Made by a program: the position numbers and the translations under genes. Positions 1 through 6,885 of a DNA stretch of 13,075 nucleotides are shown piece after piece (position 1 is the stretch's first letter; every line of letters begins with the position of its first letter). A model generated the notes under the pieces. The model did not search any database, had not been told where the DNA came from, and was given only the letters and a program-made list of their open reading frames with translations. This DNA comes from JBBRGG01 sp038240875 (GTDB lineage: Bacteria > Planctomycetota > Phycisphaerae > Phycisphaerales > UBA1924). The stretch covers positions 1 through 13,075 of the forward strand of contig JBBRGG010000088.1 of the NCBI GenBank assembly GCA_038240875.1, read 5' to 3'.

Positions 1-462
1 AAGCTTCGCGCTTTAGGCGTCGCCGCTGAGTTGGTAATCGTTGGCGATGGGCCTTATCGCCCCGATATGCAAGCCGCTCTTCGCGGCACTCGCGCTCGCT
101 TCACTGGCTTTCGCCATGGCGAAGAACTCGCTCGCATCTATGCAAGTTGCGACCTCTTCGTCTTCCCCAGCCTGACCGACACGCTCGGCCAAGTCGTGAT
201 GGAATCTCAATCCTCCGGCTTGCCCGTCCTCGTCGCAGACCAAGGCGGGCCAAAGGAAGTCGTCATTCAAGCCAAGACCGGTTTCGTCCTCGCCTCAGTT
301 GGCGACAGCTTGGTTACTTCCGCATGGGTCGATCACATTATCGAGTTGGCAACCAACGCGCGCTTACGTGCCGACATGGGTCACGCGGCTCACGAATCCA
401 TGCGCGCCTACTCAATGGACGAGTCCTTCGAACACTACTGGCGCGTGCACGAAGCGACATGA
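1..462 (+). CDS. Glycosyltransferase family 4 (GT-B), C-terminal part, 5' truncated by window edge
   Basis: The frame is open from base 1, so the true start lies upstream; 153 codons are visible before a TGA. The visible part is the C-terminal nucleotide-sugar-binding half of a GT-B retaining glycosyltransferase. It has the IVGDGP strand and turn (residues 13-18), RFTGF, the DLFVFPS strand (51-57), and the GT4 donor-site motif TDTLGQVVMES, followed by SGLPVLV and a GGPKEVV loop. In the usual E-x7-E motif the second Glu is E68, while the first position is Asp (D60), as in mannosyltransferase-like GT4 members that read TDT(F/L)GQV. Family knowledge says such enzymes move a sugar from an NDP- or GDP-sugar to a glycan or lipid acceptor in the cytoplasm. 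Donor and acceptor cannot be told from this fragment. The frame stays open beyond the TGA (see 463-675). Confidence 0.9.
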   Translation, partial: KLRALGVAAELVIVGDGPYRPDMQAALRGTRARFTGFRHGEELARIYASCDLFVFPSLTDTLGQVVMESQSSGLPVLVADQGGPKEVVIQAKTGFVLASVGDSLVTSAWVDHIIELATNARLRADMGHAAHESMRAYSMDESFEHYWRVHEAT

Positions 463-675
463 CGCGAGGAGCAATTAGCCGCCGAATTTAAGCCACGCGG
501 CTCGGCTCAAGAACGCCCCGACCTCGCCAGCCTTGTCGCGCAGTTGGCGCACGCTCAGCAGATTCAGCAAGCTCGACAAGGCAACCAGCCCCAACTTGCC
601 CAGTCTCCACTGTCACACAATCGGCTTGATGCGCCAGATCAAGTGCCCGCTGTCGCCACCACCGCCTCAGCATGA
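463..675 (+). pseudogene. In-frame continuation of the glycosyltransferase past a TGA (possible relic tail)
   Basis: Directly after the TGA at 460-462 the same frame runs for another 70 codons to a TGA at 673-675. The translation starts REEQLAAEFKPRG and continues as a Gln/Ala-rich, helix-prone segment (LVAQLAHAQQIQQARQ) and then a Pro/Ala tail. Reading the first TGA as Trp would give HEATWREEQLAAEF, a smooth helical continuation. The upstream domain already ends at a normal place for a GT4 protein, and a second frame is also open here, so the stop may be genuine and this stretch plain 3' sequence. No other gene or RNA is seen between 463 and 797. Confidence 0.35.
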
Positions 676-797
676 AACCATTTACATCAAGCGAACCCAT
701 CAACTAAACTCCGCCTCTGGCACGCCGAACCATCACAAACTCCAAACGCAAATAGCCCGTGCAATACCTGGCTTCTAAACGCCTACAGTTGCCCCCT

Positions 798-1274
798 ATG
801 GCAAAGGGTGCAAAGGGTGATAGCGGCGGCTTGTTCAGCAGACAGCTCGACCTGCGCATCGCGGCTGTCGCGATTGTGGTGACTATTGCGATCTGCACTG
901 GTCTTTATATCACGTTCACCAAAGAGCCTCCACCCATCATCACGCCACCCTCGCCCGAAGAAGCCACCGAAAAAGTTCTCTTTGGCACCATGGAACGCGT
1001 CGTGCTCGCCATCCAAACCGGGAGCAAAGCCCCCAAAACCCTCGCCGAATTGCCTCTGCACTCAAACCCTCAGAACAATATCACCGCCGATGGCTGGGGA
1101 AACCCAGTCGGTATGAAAGTCACCGGCGGCGGCAACCGCTACATCGTTGAAGTCCGCTCCTACGGCCCCGATGCCATTGCCGCCACCAACGACGACATCG
1201 TCGTCAATGGCCACGTCGACAAAGACCCCAGCGGGCTCTACTTCCTCGGCTCAGCCGAGAAAAAAGCCAACTAA
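798..1274 (+). CDS. Membrane-anchored GspG-like protein (type II secretion pseudopilin C-terminal domain)
   Basis: The protein is 158 aa from the ATG at 798; a GTG at 759 would add 13 residues. A short N-terminus (MAKGAKGDSGG) leads into one membrane segment at about residues 21-40 (IAAVAIVVTIAICTGLYITF). A Pro-rich linker and a periplasmic domain follow. That domain carries hallmarks of the major pseudopilin GspG C-terminus: DGWGNPVG, then YIVEVRSYGPD and a DDIV segment, which in GspG form the calcium-binding loop region. There is no prepilin peptidase site (no G followed by FTLxE), so it is probably a fixed membrane protein using a GspG-like fold, not a pilus subunit. It has no SD and no type II secretion neighbours here. 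Function is unknown beyond the fold. Confidence 0.8.
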   Translation: MAKGAKGDSGGLFSRQLDLRIAAVAIVVTIAICTGLYITFTKEPPPIITPPSPEEATEKVLFGTMERVVLAIQTGSKAPKTLAELPLHSNPQNNITADGWGNPVGMKVTGGGNRYIVEVRSYGPDAIAATNDDIVVNGHVDKDPSGLYFLGSAEKKAN

Positions 1275-1395
1275 TCGCCTCACCAAATCTCTATTTCTTC
1301 ACATGACTCAGGTGCCACGCCTGTTCAACTTTTAGTTCTTCTCTTTCTCGTGACACAAGCGTTCCGCTGGTGACTACTTCTGCTACTTCTATATA

Positions 1396-1410
1396 TTGAA
1401 ATCAGTTCAA
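1396..1410. promoter_or_regulatory. Small palindrome in AT-rich region, possible operator
   Basis: The sequence is TTGAA-ATCAG-TTCAA, a perfect 5-bp inverted repeat with a 5-nt centre. It sits in the AT-rich stretch before the phage-like block, a typical place for a repressor site. The arms are short and could occur by chance. Confidence 0.2.
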
Positions 1411-1502
1411 CCATAAAAATCAGCCAAGCCTTGGGTACTAATATATTGTAGTGGGCGTTATTATATTCGCCTATCCCTTACATCTTTGCCTTTGAATAAC
1501 CA

Positions 1503-1525
1503 CTCTCTCCAAGAGAGGGGGTTTT
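1503..1525 (+). terminator. Terminator-like hairpin (CTCTCT/AGAGAG, then G and T run)
   Basis: CTCTCT (1503-1508) and AGAGAG (1512-1517) pair around CCA and are followed by GGGG and TTTT (1522-1525). The T run is short and set off by the G run, so this is weaker than the one at 7841. It could end transcription from the GspG-like gene, about 230 bases upstream, or insulate the phage-like block. Confidence 0.4.
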
Positions 1526-1832
1526 ACCTTCTACATTCTCTTCATATCTCCGCCTGAGTTTCATCGCGATTTCGTTTCCGTTCAGTGCCTGGCCATGCGC
1601 ACCCGCTCACAATTCTGAAATGTGATTACACATTCTTCGTTCGCCCCTTGTTTCGTAGGGCTTTGCGATCACCTGACACGCGCTTCCATCTCTCGCACCG
1701 TCCACCTTTGTGCGCACGCGAGGCGTACTTGCGCGCGCGCCGCGGGTGGGCTCGGCCAAGGGTAAAGGCTCGTGTCAATCGTCGGCAACTCGCCGAGATG
1801 CACGAGCGACAACTCCCACGCGAGCCCCCGCC

Positions 1833-3641
1833 ATGGCCCCTTCTCAGAATGATGCGCGTTCCTACGTCGGCCTCGATGAGGCTTTCATCTCGCTCGTCAT
1901 CGACGAGCACGAGCAAGGCTCACTGCCCGCGCTCGAAACTCTCTGGACGTGCTACCGGAACCCAACAACTCTGAAAAGTCGTGGCGGGGGCGCAGCGAGG
2001 ATTTCAGGTAGTCACCAACGAACTCGCCAAGCTCTCGACGCCGGCCTTCCCGATCGAATCATCGGCGACGGCGGCTTGGCCGGTATCGCCAGCAATGGTG
2101 TTGGAAATAACGCAAGCAGCTTGCTCGCCGCGTCACACCGCGAAATCGTGATCGAAAACGACATCGCCTGGCGAATCCACGCCATGGTCGATTTCGTCTT
2201 TGGCAAGCCCGCCATCCTCCGCTCCACCGCGCGCGCCCCGGCTCTCCAAGAAGCAATCACACGCATCGTTGATCGCGCACTCGAAGCCAGCGGCGGCATC
2301 GCCATGCTTCAAGATGCCTGCCTGCTCGCCCACGTCTTTGGTCATGTTGACTTCATCATTCGACCCGATATCCCGGCACTTCGCGAACGCGCTCGCCAAT
2401 GGGCTGCGCAAACGAAATCGGCAGCCAGCACGCCGAATCAAGATGAGGTTTCTTCGCCGATCAATCTTAAACACATCGCAGCATCAAGCGACAAAGCCTC
2501 GCTTGCCCAAGCAATCGACATGCTGGTCGAAGCAGCGGAATTGATCCGCATCGAACCAATCGACCCTCGCCGTGGCGTAGCAATCCTCGACCCTTCAGAT
2601 TACCGAATCATCCGTGGCTACGTCATCAAAACTACGACCGCACTCAACCGTCTCGCTGGCACCGCGCACGCCAGACCAACTGCCGCATCTACAGGCAGGG
2701 CCGATTCGCTCGAAGGGTTACACACTACCGAATCTCCTTCGCTCGCCGAACGCCTCGCGCGCTTGCTTGATTCTCGAAGCCGAACCGCGCGCACGCCATC
2801 TTCGTCGAGCACGAATTGGCCACGCTCTGGACGACGCACATCCAGCAGCGACCGTGCAACGGCACAAAACATCGAAACTATCACCGCAGAATCAAGCGAG
2901 CTTCGCGTTATTGGTGAAAGCATGGCTCAGATCGTGCGTAGCGAAATAAGTAACGCCTGGGCCTGTGGTCGTGTGCCAATCGTGCATGTGCAGAATATCT
3001 CACAACCCTTTGCATACTCAGGTTTGTCCGACGTTGAGCCGCTCGTGCCGTTGGTGGATGAATTGAATACGCGGCTTTCAGATCGCGCTAATCGTGTCGC
3101 GCTCCAGAGCTTCAAGATGTATCTTGCAAAGGGCATTGACGGCTTTGAAAAGGCTCCCGTTGCGCCCGGCGCGGTGTGGTCAACAGATAATCTCGAAGCT
3201 TCGATCACCGCGTTTGGTGGCGACGCCGATTCGCCAAGCGAGACGATCCACATCACTGAAATTCGCGAAGCGTTGGACAAAGTCTCGGGCGTGCCGCCGC
3301 TGGCTAGTGGCGTGATCCGCGCGAAACTCGGGAACCTTACGAGTGCCACGGCGTTGCGCATCACGCTCATGGGCTTGATCGCGCGGACCAATCGCAAGCG
3401 CGTCGCGTATGAGCGTGGCCTTGGTGAGATCGCGCGATTCGTGCTGATGGCCTTTGACCATGTGGGCCTTCTCGAAACAGCGTCAACCGATCGCGGGATC
3501 AAGGTTGTTTGGCAGGATCCACTTCCAATCGATGTAGGCGAACTGGTCGCCGCGTCGCGCGCGAAGGCCGAACTTGGCGTTCCAACCGCAGAAATCCTCG
3601 GCGAGCTTGGGTACAACGCGCGCGACCAAGGCGTTACGTAA
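1833..3641 (+). CDS. Phage portal protein, SPP1 gp6-like family
   Basis: The protein is 602 aa from the ATG at 1833 (MAPSQNDARSYVGLDEAF). Portal proteins form the dodecameric ring at one capsid vertex through which DNA enters and leaves. Visible family features, in order: LWTCYRNP near the N-terminus; GLPDRIIG; a wing segment with EIVIENDIAWRI and VDFVFGKP (about 104-125); the DPSDYRIIRGYV strand; VPIVHVQN (381-388); then SGLSDVEPLVPLVDELNTRL, and a C-terminal part with EALDKVSGVPPLASGVIRAKLGNLTS that fits the stem/crown region. It is long for the family (SPP1 gp6 is about 500 aa). Much of the excess lies at residues 291-350, a Ser/Arg-rich, unportal-like stretch (see findings). The open frame continues upstream to 1710, but that part looks non-coding. 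No SD precedes 1833, so the start is uncertain. No terminase gene lies upstream. Confidence 0.88.
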   Translation: MAPSQNDARSYVGLDEAFISLVIDEHEQGSLPALETLWTCYRNPTTLKSRGGGAARISGSHQRTRQALDAGLPDRIIGDGGLAGIASNGVGNNASSLLAASHREIVIENDIAWRIHAMVDFVFGKPAILRSTARAPALQEAITRIVDRALEASGGIAMLQDACLLAHVFGHVDFIIRPDIPALRERARQWAAQTKSAASTPNQDEVSSPINLKHIAASSDKASLAQAIDMLVEAAELIRIEPIDPRRGVAILDPSDYRIIRGYVIKTTTALNRLAGTAHARPTAASTGRADSLEGLHTTESPSLAERLARLLDSRSRTARTPSSSSTNWPRSGRRTSSSDRATAQNIETITAESSELRVIGESMAQIVRSEISNAWACGRVPIVHVQNISQPFAYSGLSDVEPLVPLVDELNTRLSDRANRVALQSFKMYLAKGIDGFEKAPVAPGAVWSTDNLEASITAFGGDADSPSETIHITEIREALDKVSGVPPLASGVIRAKLGNLTSATALRITLMGLIARTNRKRVAYERGLGEIARFVLMAFDHVGLLETASTDRGIKVVWQDPLPIDVGELVAASRAKAELGVPTAEILGELGYNARDQGVT

Positions 3642-3716
3642 ACCGCATTCGTTCAGCGAAAAAACTTCAGCGTTGTATCGATGTCGTCTTGTTCACATTA
3701 AGAAGGAGGCTTTGCC

Positions 3717-4361
3717 ATGTCTACGCACGTAAACGATCCGAACGAAGCTATTGAAAGCGCACAGAATGAAAGTACCACGCTCGAAGCGCAACCGGTACGC
3801 CAATTGGCTAGCGAGCCATCTAGCGAGCCATCTAGCGAACTATCTAGCGAGCCATCTAGCGAACTATCTGGCAAACCAGTGGGCGATCCAGAAGCAGTTC
3901 CAACATCAGGCGTTGTGACCGTTCTCGCCGAGCAAGCCGGCAAAGCCCAGAAAGCCAGCAGCGTCGACAAAGCCGCACAAGAAGCCAATTCGCGCGAGGC
4001 GCGCGTTCGTCTGATTACCGAAGCGGTTAAAGGTGCCAACGCATCGGACGTTCGTGCTGCGGCAAACATCGTTTACGCGCTCGTGCAGGCCGATCCGGCA
4101 TGTACAAACCTGATTATTGATTCGGCGTTACAAGCCAAACTGGATGCGCTGGTCGCGCGAGTTCGGTTGTCACACCCGGCGTTGTTTCGTGCCGTGCCTG
4201 AAGTTTCACCTCTTTCTTCATCGATGTCGGCGGCGGCAACGCCGAGCGAATCGGCGCGAGCGCAACTCGCGATGGTTGAATCGCGAGCGCGAGCGACCAA
4301 TGACCGCCGCGCGTTGCTGGAGTATTTGCGTGCTCGGCGTGGTGCCGTCGCGCTGCGTTGA
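3717..4361 (+). CDS. Putative scaffold-position protein between portal and capsid genes
   Basis: The protein is 214 aa. The start is fixed by a strong SD, AAGGAGG at 3703-3709, seven bases before the ATG. I do not recognise a family. Residues 31-50 are a five-fold Ser/Glu/Pro/Leu repeat (units like SSEP and SSEL), so the N-terminal third should be acidic and disordered. Residues from about 70 on are Ala-, Lys- and Arg-rich and helix-prone (EQAGKAQKASSVDKAAQEANSR, split by eye; then EARVRLITEAVKG). A basic C-terminus follows (RRALLEYLRARRGAVALR). Position between portal and major capsid genes, low-complexity acidic content and helices match scaffolding proteins of SPP1-like heads, which line the procapsid interior and are then lost. 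This is inference from position and composition; a capsid decoration or internal protein is the alternative. Confidence 0.75.
   Translation: MSTHVNDPNEAIESAQNESTTLEAQPVRQLASEPSSEPSSELSSEPSSELSGKPVGDPEAVPTSGVVTVLAEQAGKAQKASSVDKAAQEANSREARVRLITEAVKGANASDVRAAANIVYALVQADPACTNLIIDSALQAKLDALVARVRLSHPALFRAVPEVSPLSSSMSAAATPSESARAQLAMVESRARATNDRRALLEYLRARRGAVALR
3808..3867 (+). repeat. Five 12-bp tandem repeats coding Ser/Glu/Pro(Leu)/Ser units
   Basis: The unit CTAGCGAGCCAT repeats five times in phase with the codons (starts 3808, 3820, 3832, 3844, 3856). Copies 3 and 5 share the variant CTAGCGAACTAT, which suggests duplication of a two-unit block. Copy-number change would keep the frame. Confidence 0.9.
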
Positions 4362-4411
4362 AGTAGGGCAATTGCCTTGGTTGAATCGTGTCTTGTTTCC
4401 CATGAACGCGT

Positions 4412-4428
4412 AGCGGCCGTGTGCCGCT
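4412..4428 (+). promoter_or_regulatory. Hairpin just upstream of the capsid gene ribosome-binding site
   Basis: AGCGGC (4412-4417) and GCCGCT (4423-4428) form a perfect 6-bp GC-rich stem around CGTGT. It ends 5 bases before the capsid SD (AAAGGAGG, 4434-4441). No T run follows, so it is more likely an mRNA processing or 5'-stabilising element than a terminator. Confidence 0.4.
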
Positions 4429-4446
4429 GACGCAAAGGAGGTTTCA

Positions 4447-5619
4447 ATGAGTTTCAATGGAAAGTCAACGTTCGCAGCTGGTGCTGATCTGCCTGAAATC
4501 GTGGAAGATGTGTCAGATATTGTGGGGATCATCAGCCCCTTCGAGACTCCCTTGCTCGATCACCTGGGTATGGCGACTCGGCCCGCCACGAGCACGATCC
4601 ACGAATGGATCGAAGATTCGCTGCTTCCCAACACCGACACGGTCAATCAGGTCACCTTCACTCCCAACGCCGCGGATGCGACGAGCATTACTGTCGCCAA
4701 TGGCGGTCGATTCCAGGTCGGCGATCAGATCCGACCCGCCAATGCGACCGAGATCATTCTCGTTACAGCGGTTGCGGCCAACGTGCTGACCGTTTCGCGT
4801 CGTTACGGCTCAACAGCGGCGAGCAACTTGTCAAACGGGATTCGATTGACAATTCTTGGGAACGCGGCACTCGAAGGCGCCGACGCTTCGCCTGCTCGAT
4901 TTACCCAGCGCACGCGCAAGCAAAACTACACGCAGATCTACTCGGCGACTATCGATGTCACCGGCACGATGCAAGCCATGCGTGCCCACGGCATCCGCGA
5001 CGAGATCGACTATCAGAAGCAGGAGCGCTTGCGCGAGCTGTTGCGGGATCTTGAGAATTGTGTGATCAACGGCACGGCGCCTGCGGCGACCCAGCAAGGT
5101 TCGACGACGGTTCGCCGCACGATGAATGGCATCTTGAAGCAGATCACAACTAACGCGTTTACGCCCAACAGTGGCCCGATTCCTTCTGGCGGCGGCGCGG
5201 GGAACAACGAGTTGAATGAGGCGGTGCTCAACGCGGCGCTTCGGCAGGTGTGGGAGCAGAGCAACGGCAGCGTTGACACCATTGTTGTTGGCGGCGCGCA
5301 GAAACGCCGAATCAACCAGTTCATCAGCTCCACGAATCGGTTTTACAGCTCGGATCAGTCGCGGTTTCGCGACATGGTGGGCGTGTACGAGAGTGATTTT
5401 GGTGTGTGCCGTGTGATCCTGAGCCGCTGGATGCCACAGGACACGTTGATGTTGCTGGATCGCGGACGTGCGCAGGTGATGCCTTTGGCGGGGCGCGCGT
5501 TCCACTACAAGCCGCTTGCGGTCACGGGTGATTCGATGAGTGGGCAGGTGCTTGGCGAGTACACGCTGGAATTCAAGAACGAAGCGGGGCACGGCTTGGT
5601 TCGTGGACTCGCGGTGTAA
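4447..5619 (+). CDS. Major capsid protein, SU10/DUF5309-like (HK97 fold)
   Basis: The protein is 390 aa, with a strong SD (AAAGGAGG at 4434-4441) five bases before the ATG. The N-terminus matches the SU10-type major capsid family: ADLPEIVEDVSDIVGII, then SPFETPLLDHLG and STIHEWIEDSLLPNT. Residues about 75-125 form a beta-rich insertion (ITVANGGRFQVGDQI, then ILVTAVAANVLTVSRRYG). Next come TQIYSATIDVTGTMQAM, a long helix (IDYQKQERLRELLRDLENCV), and INGTAPAA, the usual E-loop/spine/P-domain order of HK97-fold capsids. The C-terminus ends with GEYTLEFKNEAGHGLVRGL. Members self-assemble into the icosahedral head. No head protease gene is adjacent. The protein looks full length and intact. Hairpins lie on both sides (4412-4428 and 5673-5696). 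Confidence 0.92.
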   Translation: MSFNGKSTFAAGADLPEIVEDVSDIVGIISPFETPLLDHLGMATRPATSTIHEWIEDSLLPNTDTVNQVTFTPNAADATSITVANGGRFQVGDQIRPANATEIILVTAVAANVLTVSRRYGSTAASNLSNGIRLTILGNAALEGADASPARFTQRTRKQNYTQIYSATIDVTGTMQAMRAHGIRDEIDYQKQERLRELLRDLENCVINGTAPAATQQGSTTVRRTMNGILKQITTNAFTPNSGPIPSGGGAGNNELNEAVLNAALRQVWEQSNGSVDTIVVGGAQKRRINQFISSTNRFYSSDQSRFRDMVGVYESDFGVCRVILSRWMPQDTLMLLDRGRAQVMPLAGRAFHYKPLAVTGDSMSGQVLGEYTLEFKNEAGHGLVRGLAV

Positions 5620-5672
5620 AGCCGAAAGCAGGTGTGATTGCGTGGGCAATTGCATGGGCACATGAAAGACGC

Positions 5673-5696
5673 GGTACGCGTGGGAACGCGCGTGCC
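5673..5696 (+). promoter_or_regulatory. Hairpin downstream of the capsid gene
   Basis: GGTACGCG (5673-5680) pairs with CGCGTGCC (5689-5696), with one G-U pair, around an 8-nt loop. It lies about 55 bases after the capsid stop in the 156-base gap before the next gene. No T run follows. It could protect the capsid mRNA 3' end or weaken read-through. Confidence 0.4.
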
Positions 5697-5775
5697 GTGC
5701 TTGTGAAGATAGTTGAGTCGAACGTGGCGAAGTATGAACACGAAGCAGGAACACAATTTATGAAAGGAAGCGCGC

Positions 5776-6387
5776 ATGTTTGCAACGGATACCGACTTGT
5801 TGTTTCTCGAGCCGGCGATCTTCAAGGATTTGGCGTATATCGGGCGATTGGCGATGTCGTGCACTGTTGAGGTGCAGGATGGGTTCGCGTCGCTGACAGA
5901 CTTTGATGTGACGGCGGAGGATGCGGGGATTGTGCCTGGTGATGTTGTTCGTATTGGTGGCATTCTGCTTGAGGTTGTGGCCGTGAATGGTCCTGCGCAA
6001 TTGGTGCTGCGGGCTCCGCGGGTGCGTGGGGACACGCTGGCAACTGCGATCTCGGCGATTGCGAGTATGAGTGCGCAGGTTGTTACGTTTCGCGCGCAGC
6101 GGATGATCGCGGCCAGGCGGATGTTGCATCATGCCGGGGTTGATCCGGACGATGCGGCGGTGGTTGCGCGGATTGCCAACACCAAGGCGCTGGCGGATGT
6201 TGTGGCGGTGGGCGCGTTGGCGATTGTGTATCGGACGGCGGGTGCGCTACTCGCGGAGGATGTGCCGGTGAATCAGCGTGCGCGAGAGTATCAGCGGTTG
6301 TTTGATGTGTTGCGCGAGCGAGTGCCGGTGCGGTTTGTTGGCGGGGAAGAGGGGCGGAGCGTGCCGAGCAGGCCTACACGCGTGTGA
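5776..6387 (+). CDS. Putative head-completion/adaptor protein
   Basis: The protein is 203 aa. SD AAAGGA (5763-5768) sits seven bases before the ATG. No family is recognised with certainty. Residues 1-85 look mostly beta, including an SH3/KOW-like stretch (VPGDVVRIGGILLEVVAV) ending in LVLRAPRVRGD. Residues about 90-185 are mainly helical (AQRMIAARRMLHHAGVD, then ALADVVAVGALAIVYRTAG, and REYQRLFDVLRERV). The gene follows the major capsid gene directly, where SPP1- and HK97-like phages place the connector proteins that dock under the portal. The helical half would fit an adaptor. Codon use shifts here to strongly G- and T-rich compared with the genes upstream. Role assignment is positional inference. 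Confidence 0.72.
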   Translation: MFATDTDLLFLEPAIFKDLAYIGRLAMSCTVEVQDGFASLTDFDVTAEDAGIVPGDVVRIGGILLEVVAVNGPAQLVLRAPRVRGDTLATAISAIASMSAQVVTFRAQRMIAARRMLHHAGVDPDDAAVVARIANTKALADVVAVGALAIVYRTAGALLAEDVPVNQRAREYQRLFDVLRERVPVRFVGGEEGRSVPSRPTRV

Positions 6388-6441
6388 CTGGTGGCGTGCT
6401 GAAGTTGTGGTTAGCGGCGTATGGGAAGGAAGGAGAAAGCC

Positions 6442-6885
6442 ATGCTTGTAGTAAGTCCGAGCGAGGTGCGATTTGGCGGCGTGACGCTGGAGCGGGTGGA
6501 GTTGTTCGCGGTTTCGCGGAAGGCTGTTGAGTTGGTTGTGGAGTGGGGCGATGCTGGACCTAGGCCGATGTTCGCGGATGCGGCGCGGATTGAGACACGG
6601 ATCATGGTGGTGTCGGAAGTGGTGCGAACGCCGCCAAGGGAGATGGGGGTTGATGCGCCGGTGCCTGGGGATTTGGGAGTGCTTTCGTGCGCGGTTTCGG
6701 TGGGAAGTGGAGTGGGGCCTTGGAATGGAGGGCGCACGCCGATTGTGGTCGCGTCGGCAATGGTAACGAAGGTTGAGTATGACTTTGAGAACCAGCGCGG
6801 CGGCGTGGCACGGCGGAGAATCGAGTTTTTGGCGTTGTCGAGCGACGGGGTCATAGCGGAGATCAGCGCGGGAGGTGCGGCATGA
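6442..6885 (+). CDS. Hypothetical beta-rich phage structural protein, possibly tail or connector
   Basis: The protein is 147 aa from the ATG at 6442, chosen because AAGGAG (6430-6435) lies six bases before it; an in-frame ATG at 6421 is upstream of that SD and unlikely. The predicted content is nearly all beta strand (MLVVSPSEVRFGGVTLERVE, VELVVEWGD, TRIMVVSEVV, PIVVASAMVTKVEYDFEN, RRIEFLALSSDGV). A strand-rich protein of this size after the connector position fits a tail-tube, tail-terminator or stopper role. I do not recognise a named family. The stop overlaps the next start (ATGA at 6882-6885), so the two are translationally coupled and probably act together. Confidence 0.72.
   Translation: MLVVSPSEVRFGGVTLERVELFAVSRKAVELVVEWGDAGPRPMFADAARIETRIMVVSEVVRTPPREMGVDAPVPGDLGVLSCAVSVGSGVGPWNGGRTPIVVASAMVTKVEYDFENQRGGVARRRIEFLALSSDGVIAEISAGGAA

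Larger units (their letters stand above)
1275..1832. other. Gene-poor leader region upstream of the phage-like block
   Basis: No convincing gene is seen in these 558 bases. Positions 1380-1500 are clearly more AT-rich than the surroundings and hold several TATAT/TTATAT tracts, so this is the likeliest place for a promoter of the downstream block. I could not fix a -35/-10 pair with good spacing. The open frame running into the portal gene from 1710 is Arg/Ala/Thr-rich, lacks an SD, and reads as non-coding. Confidence 0.6.

Noticed and set aside
460..462. TGA read as selenocysteine or a recoded sense codon
   Set aside because: Other genes here end in TGA, no selenocysteine insertion hairpin is apparent, and GT4 enzymes do not use selenocysteine.
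1710..1832. Portal N-terminal extension from the GTG at 1710
   Set aside because: The extra residues are Arg/Ala/Thr-rich with no SD and no family resemblance; the start at 1833 gives a natural N-terminus.
2927..3616. 229-codon minus-strand frame opposite the portal gene
   Set aside because: The portal frame carries clear family motifs here; the antisense product is low-complexity.
2900..5000. Replication origin at the skew switch
   Set aside because: I saw no cluster of TTATCCACA-like DnaA boxes and no dnaA or dnaN; the skew alone is reported as a finding.
4831..5754. 307-codon minus-strand frame opposite the capsid gene
   Set aside because: His/Arg-rich shadow of a well-supported capsid gene.
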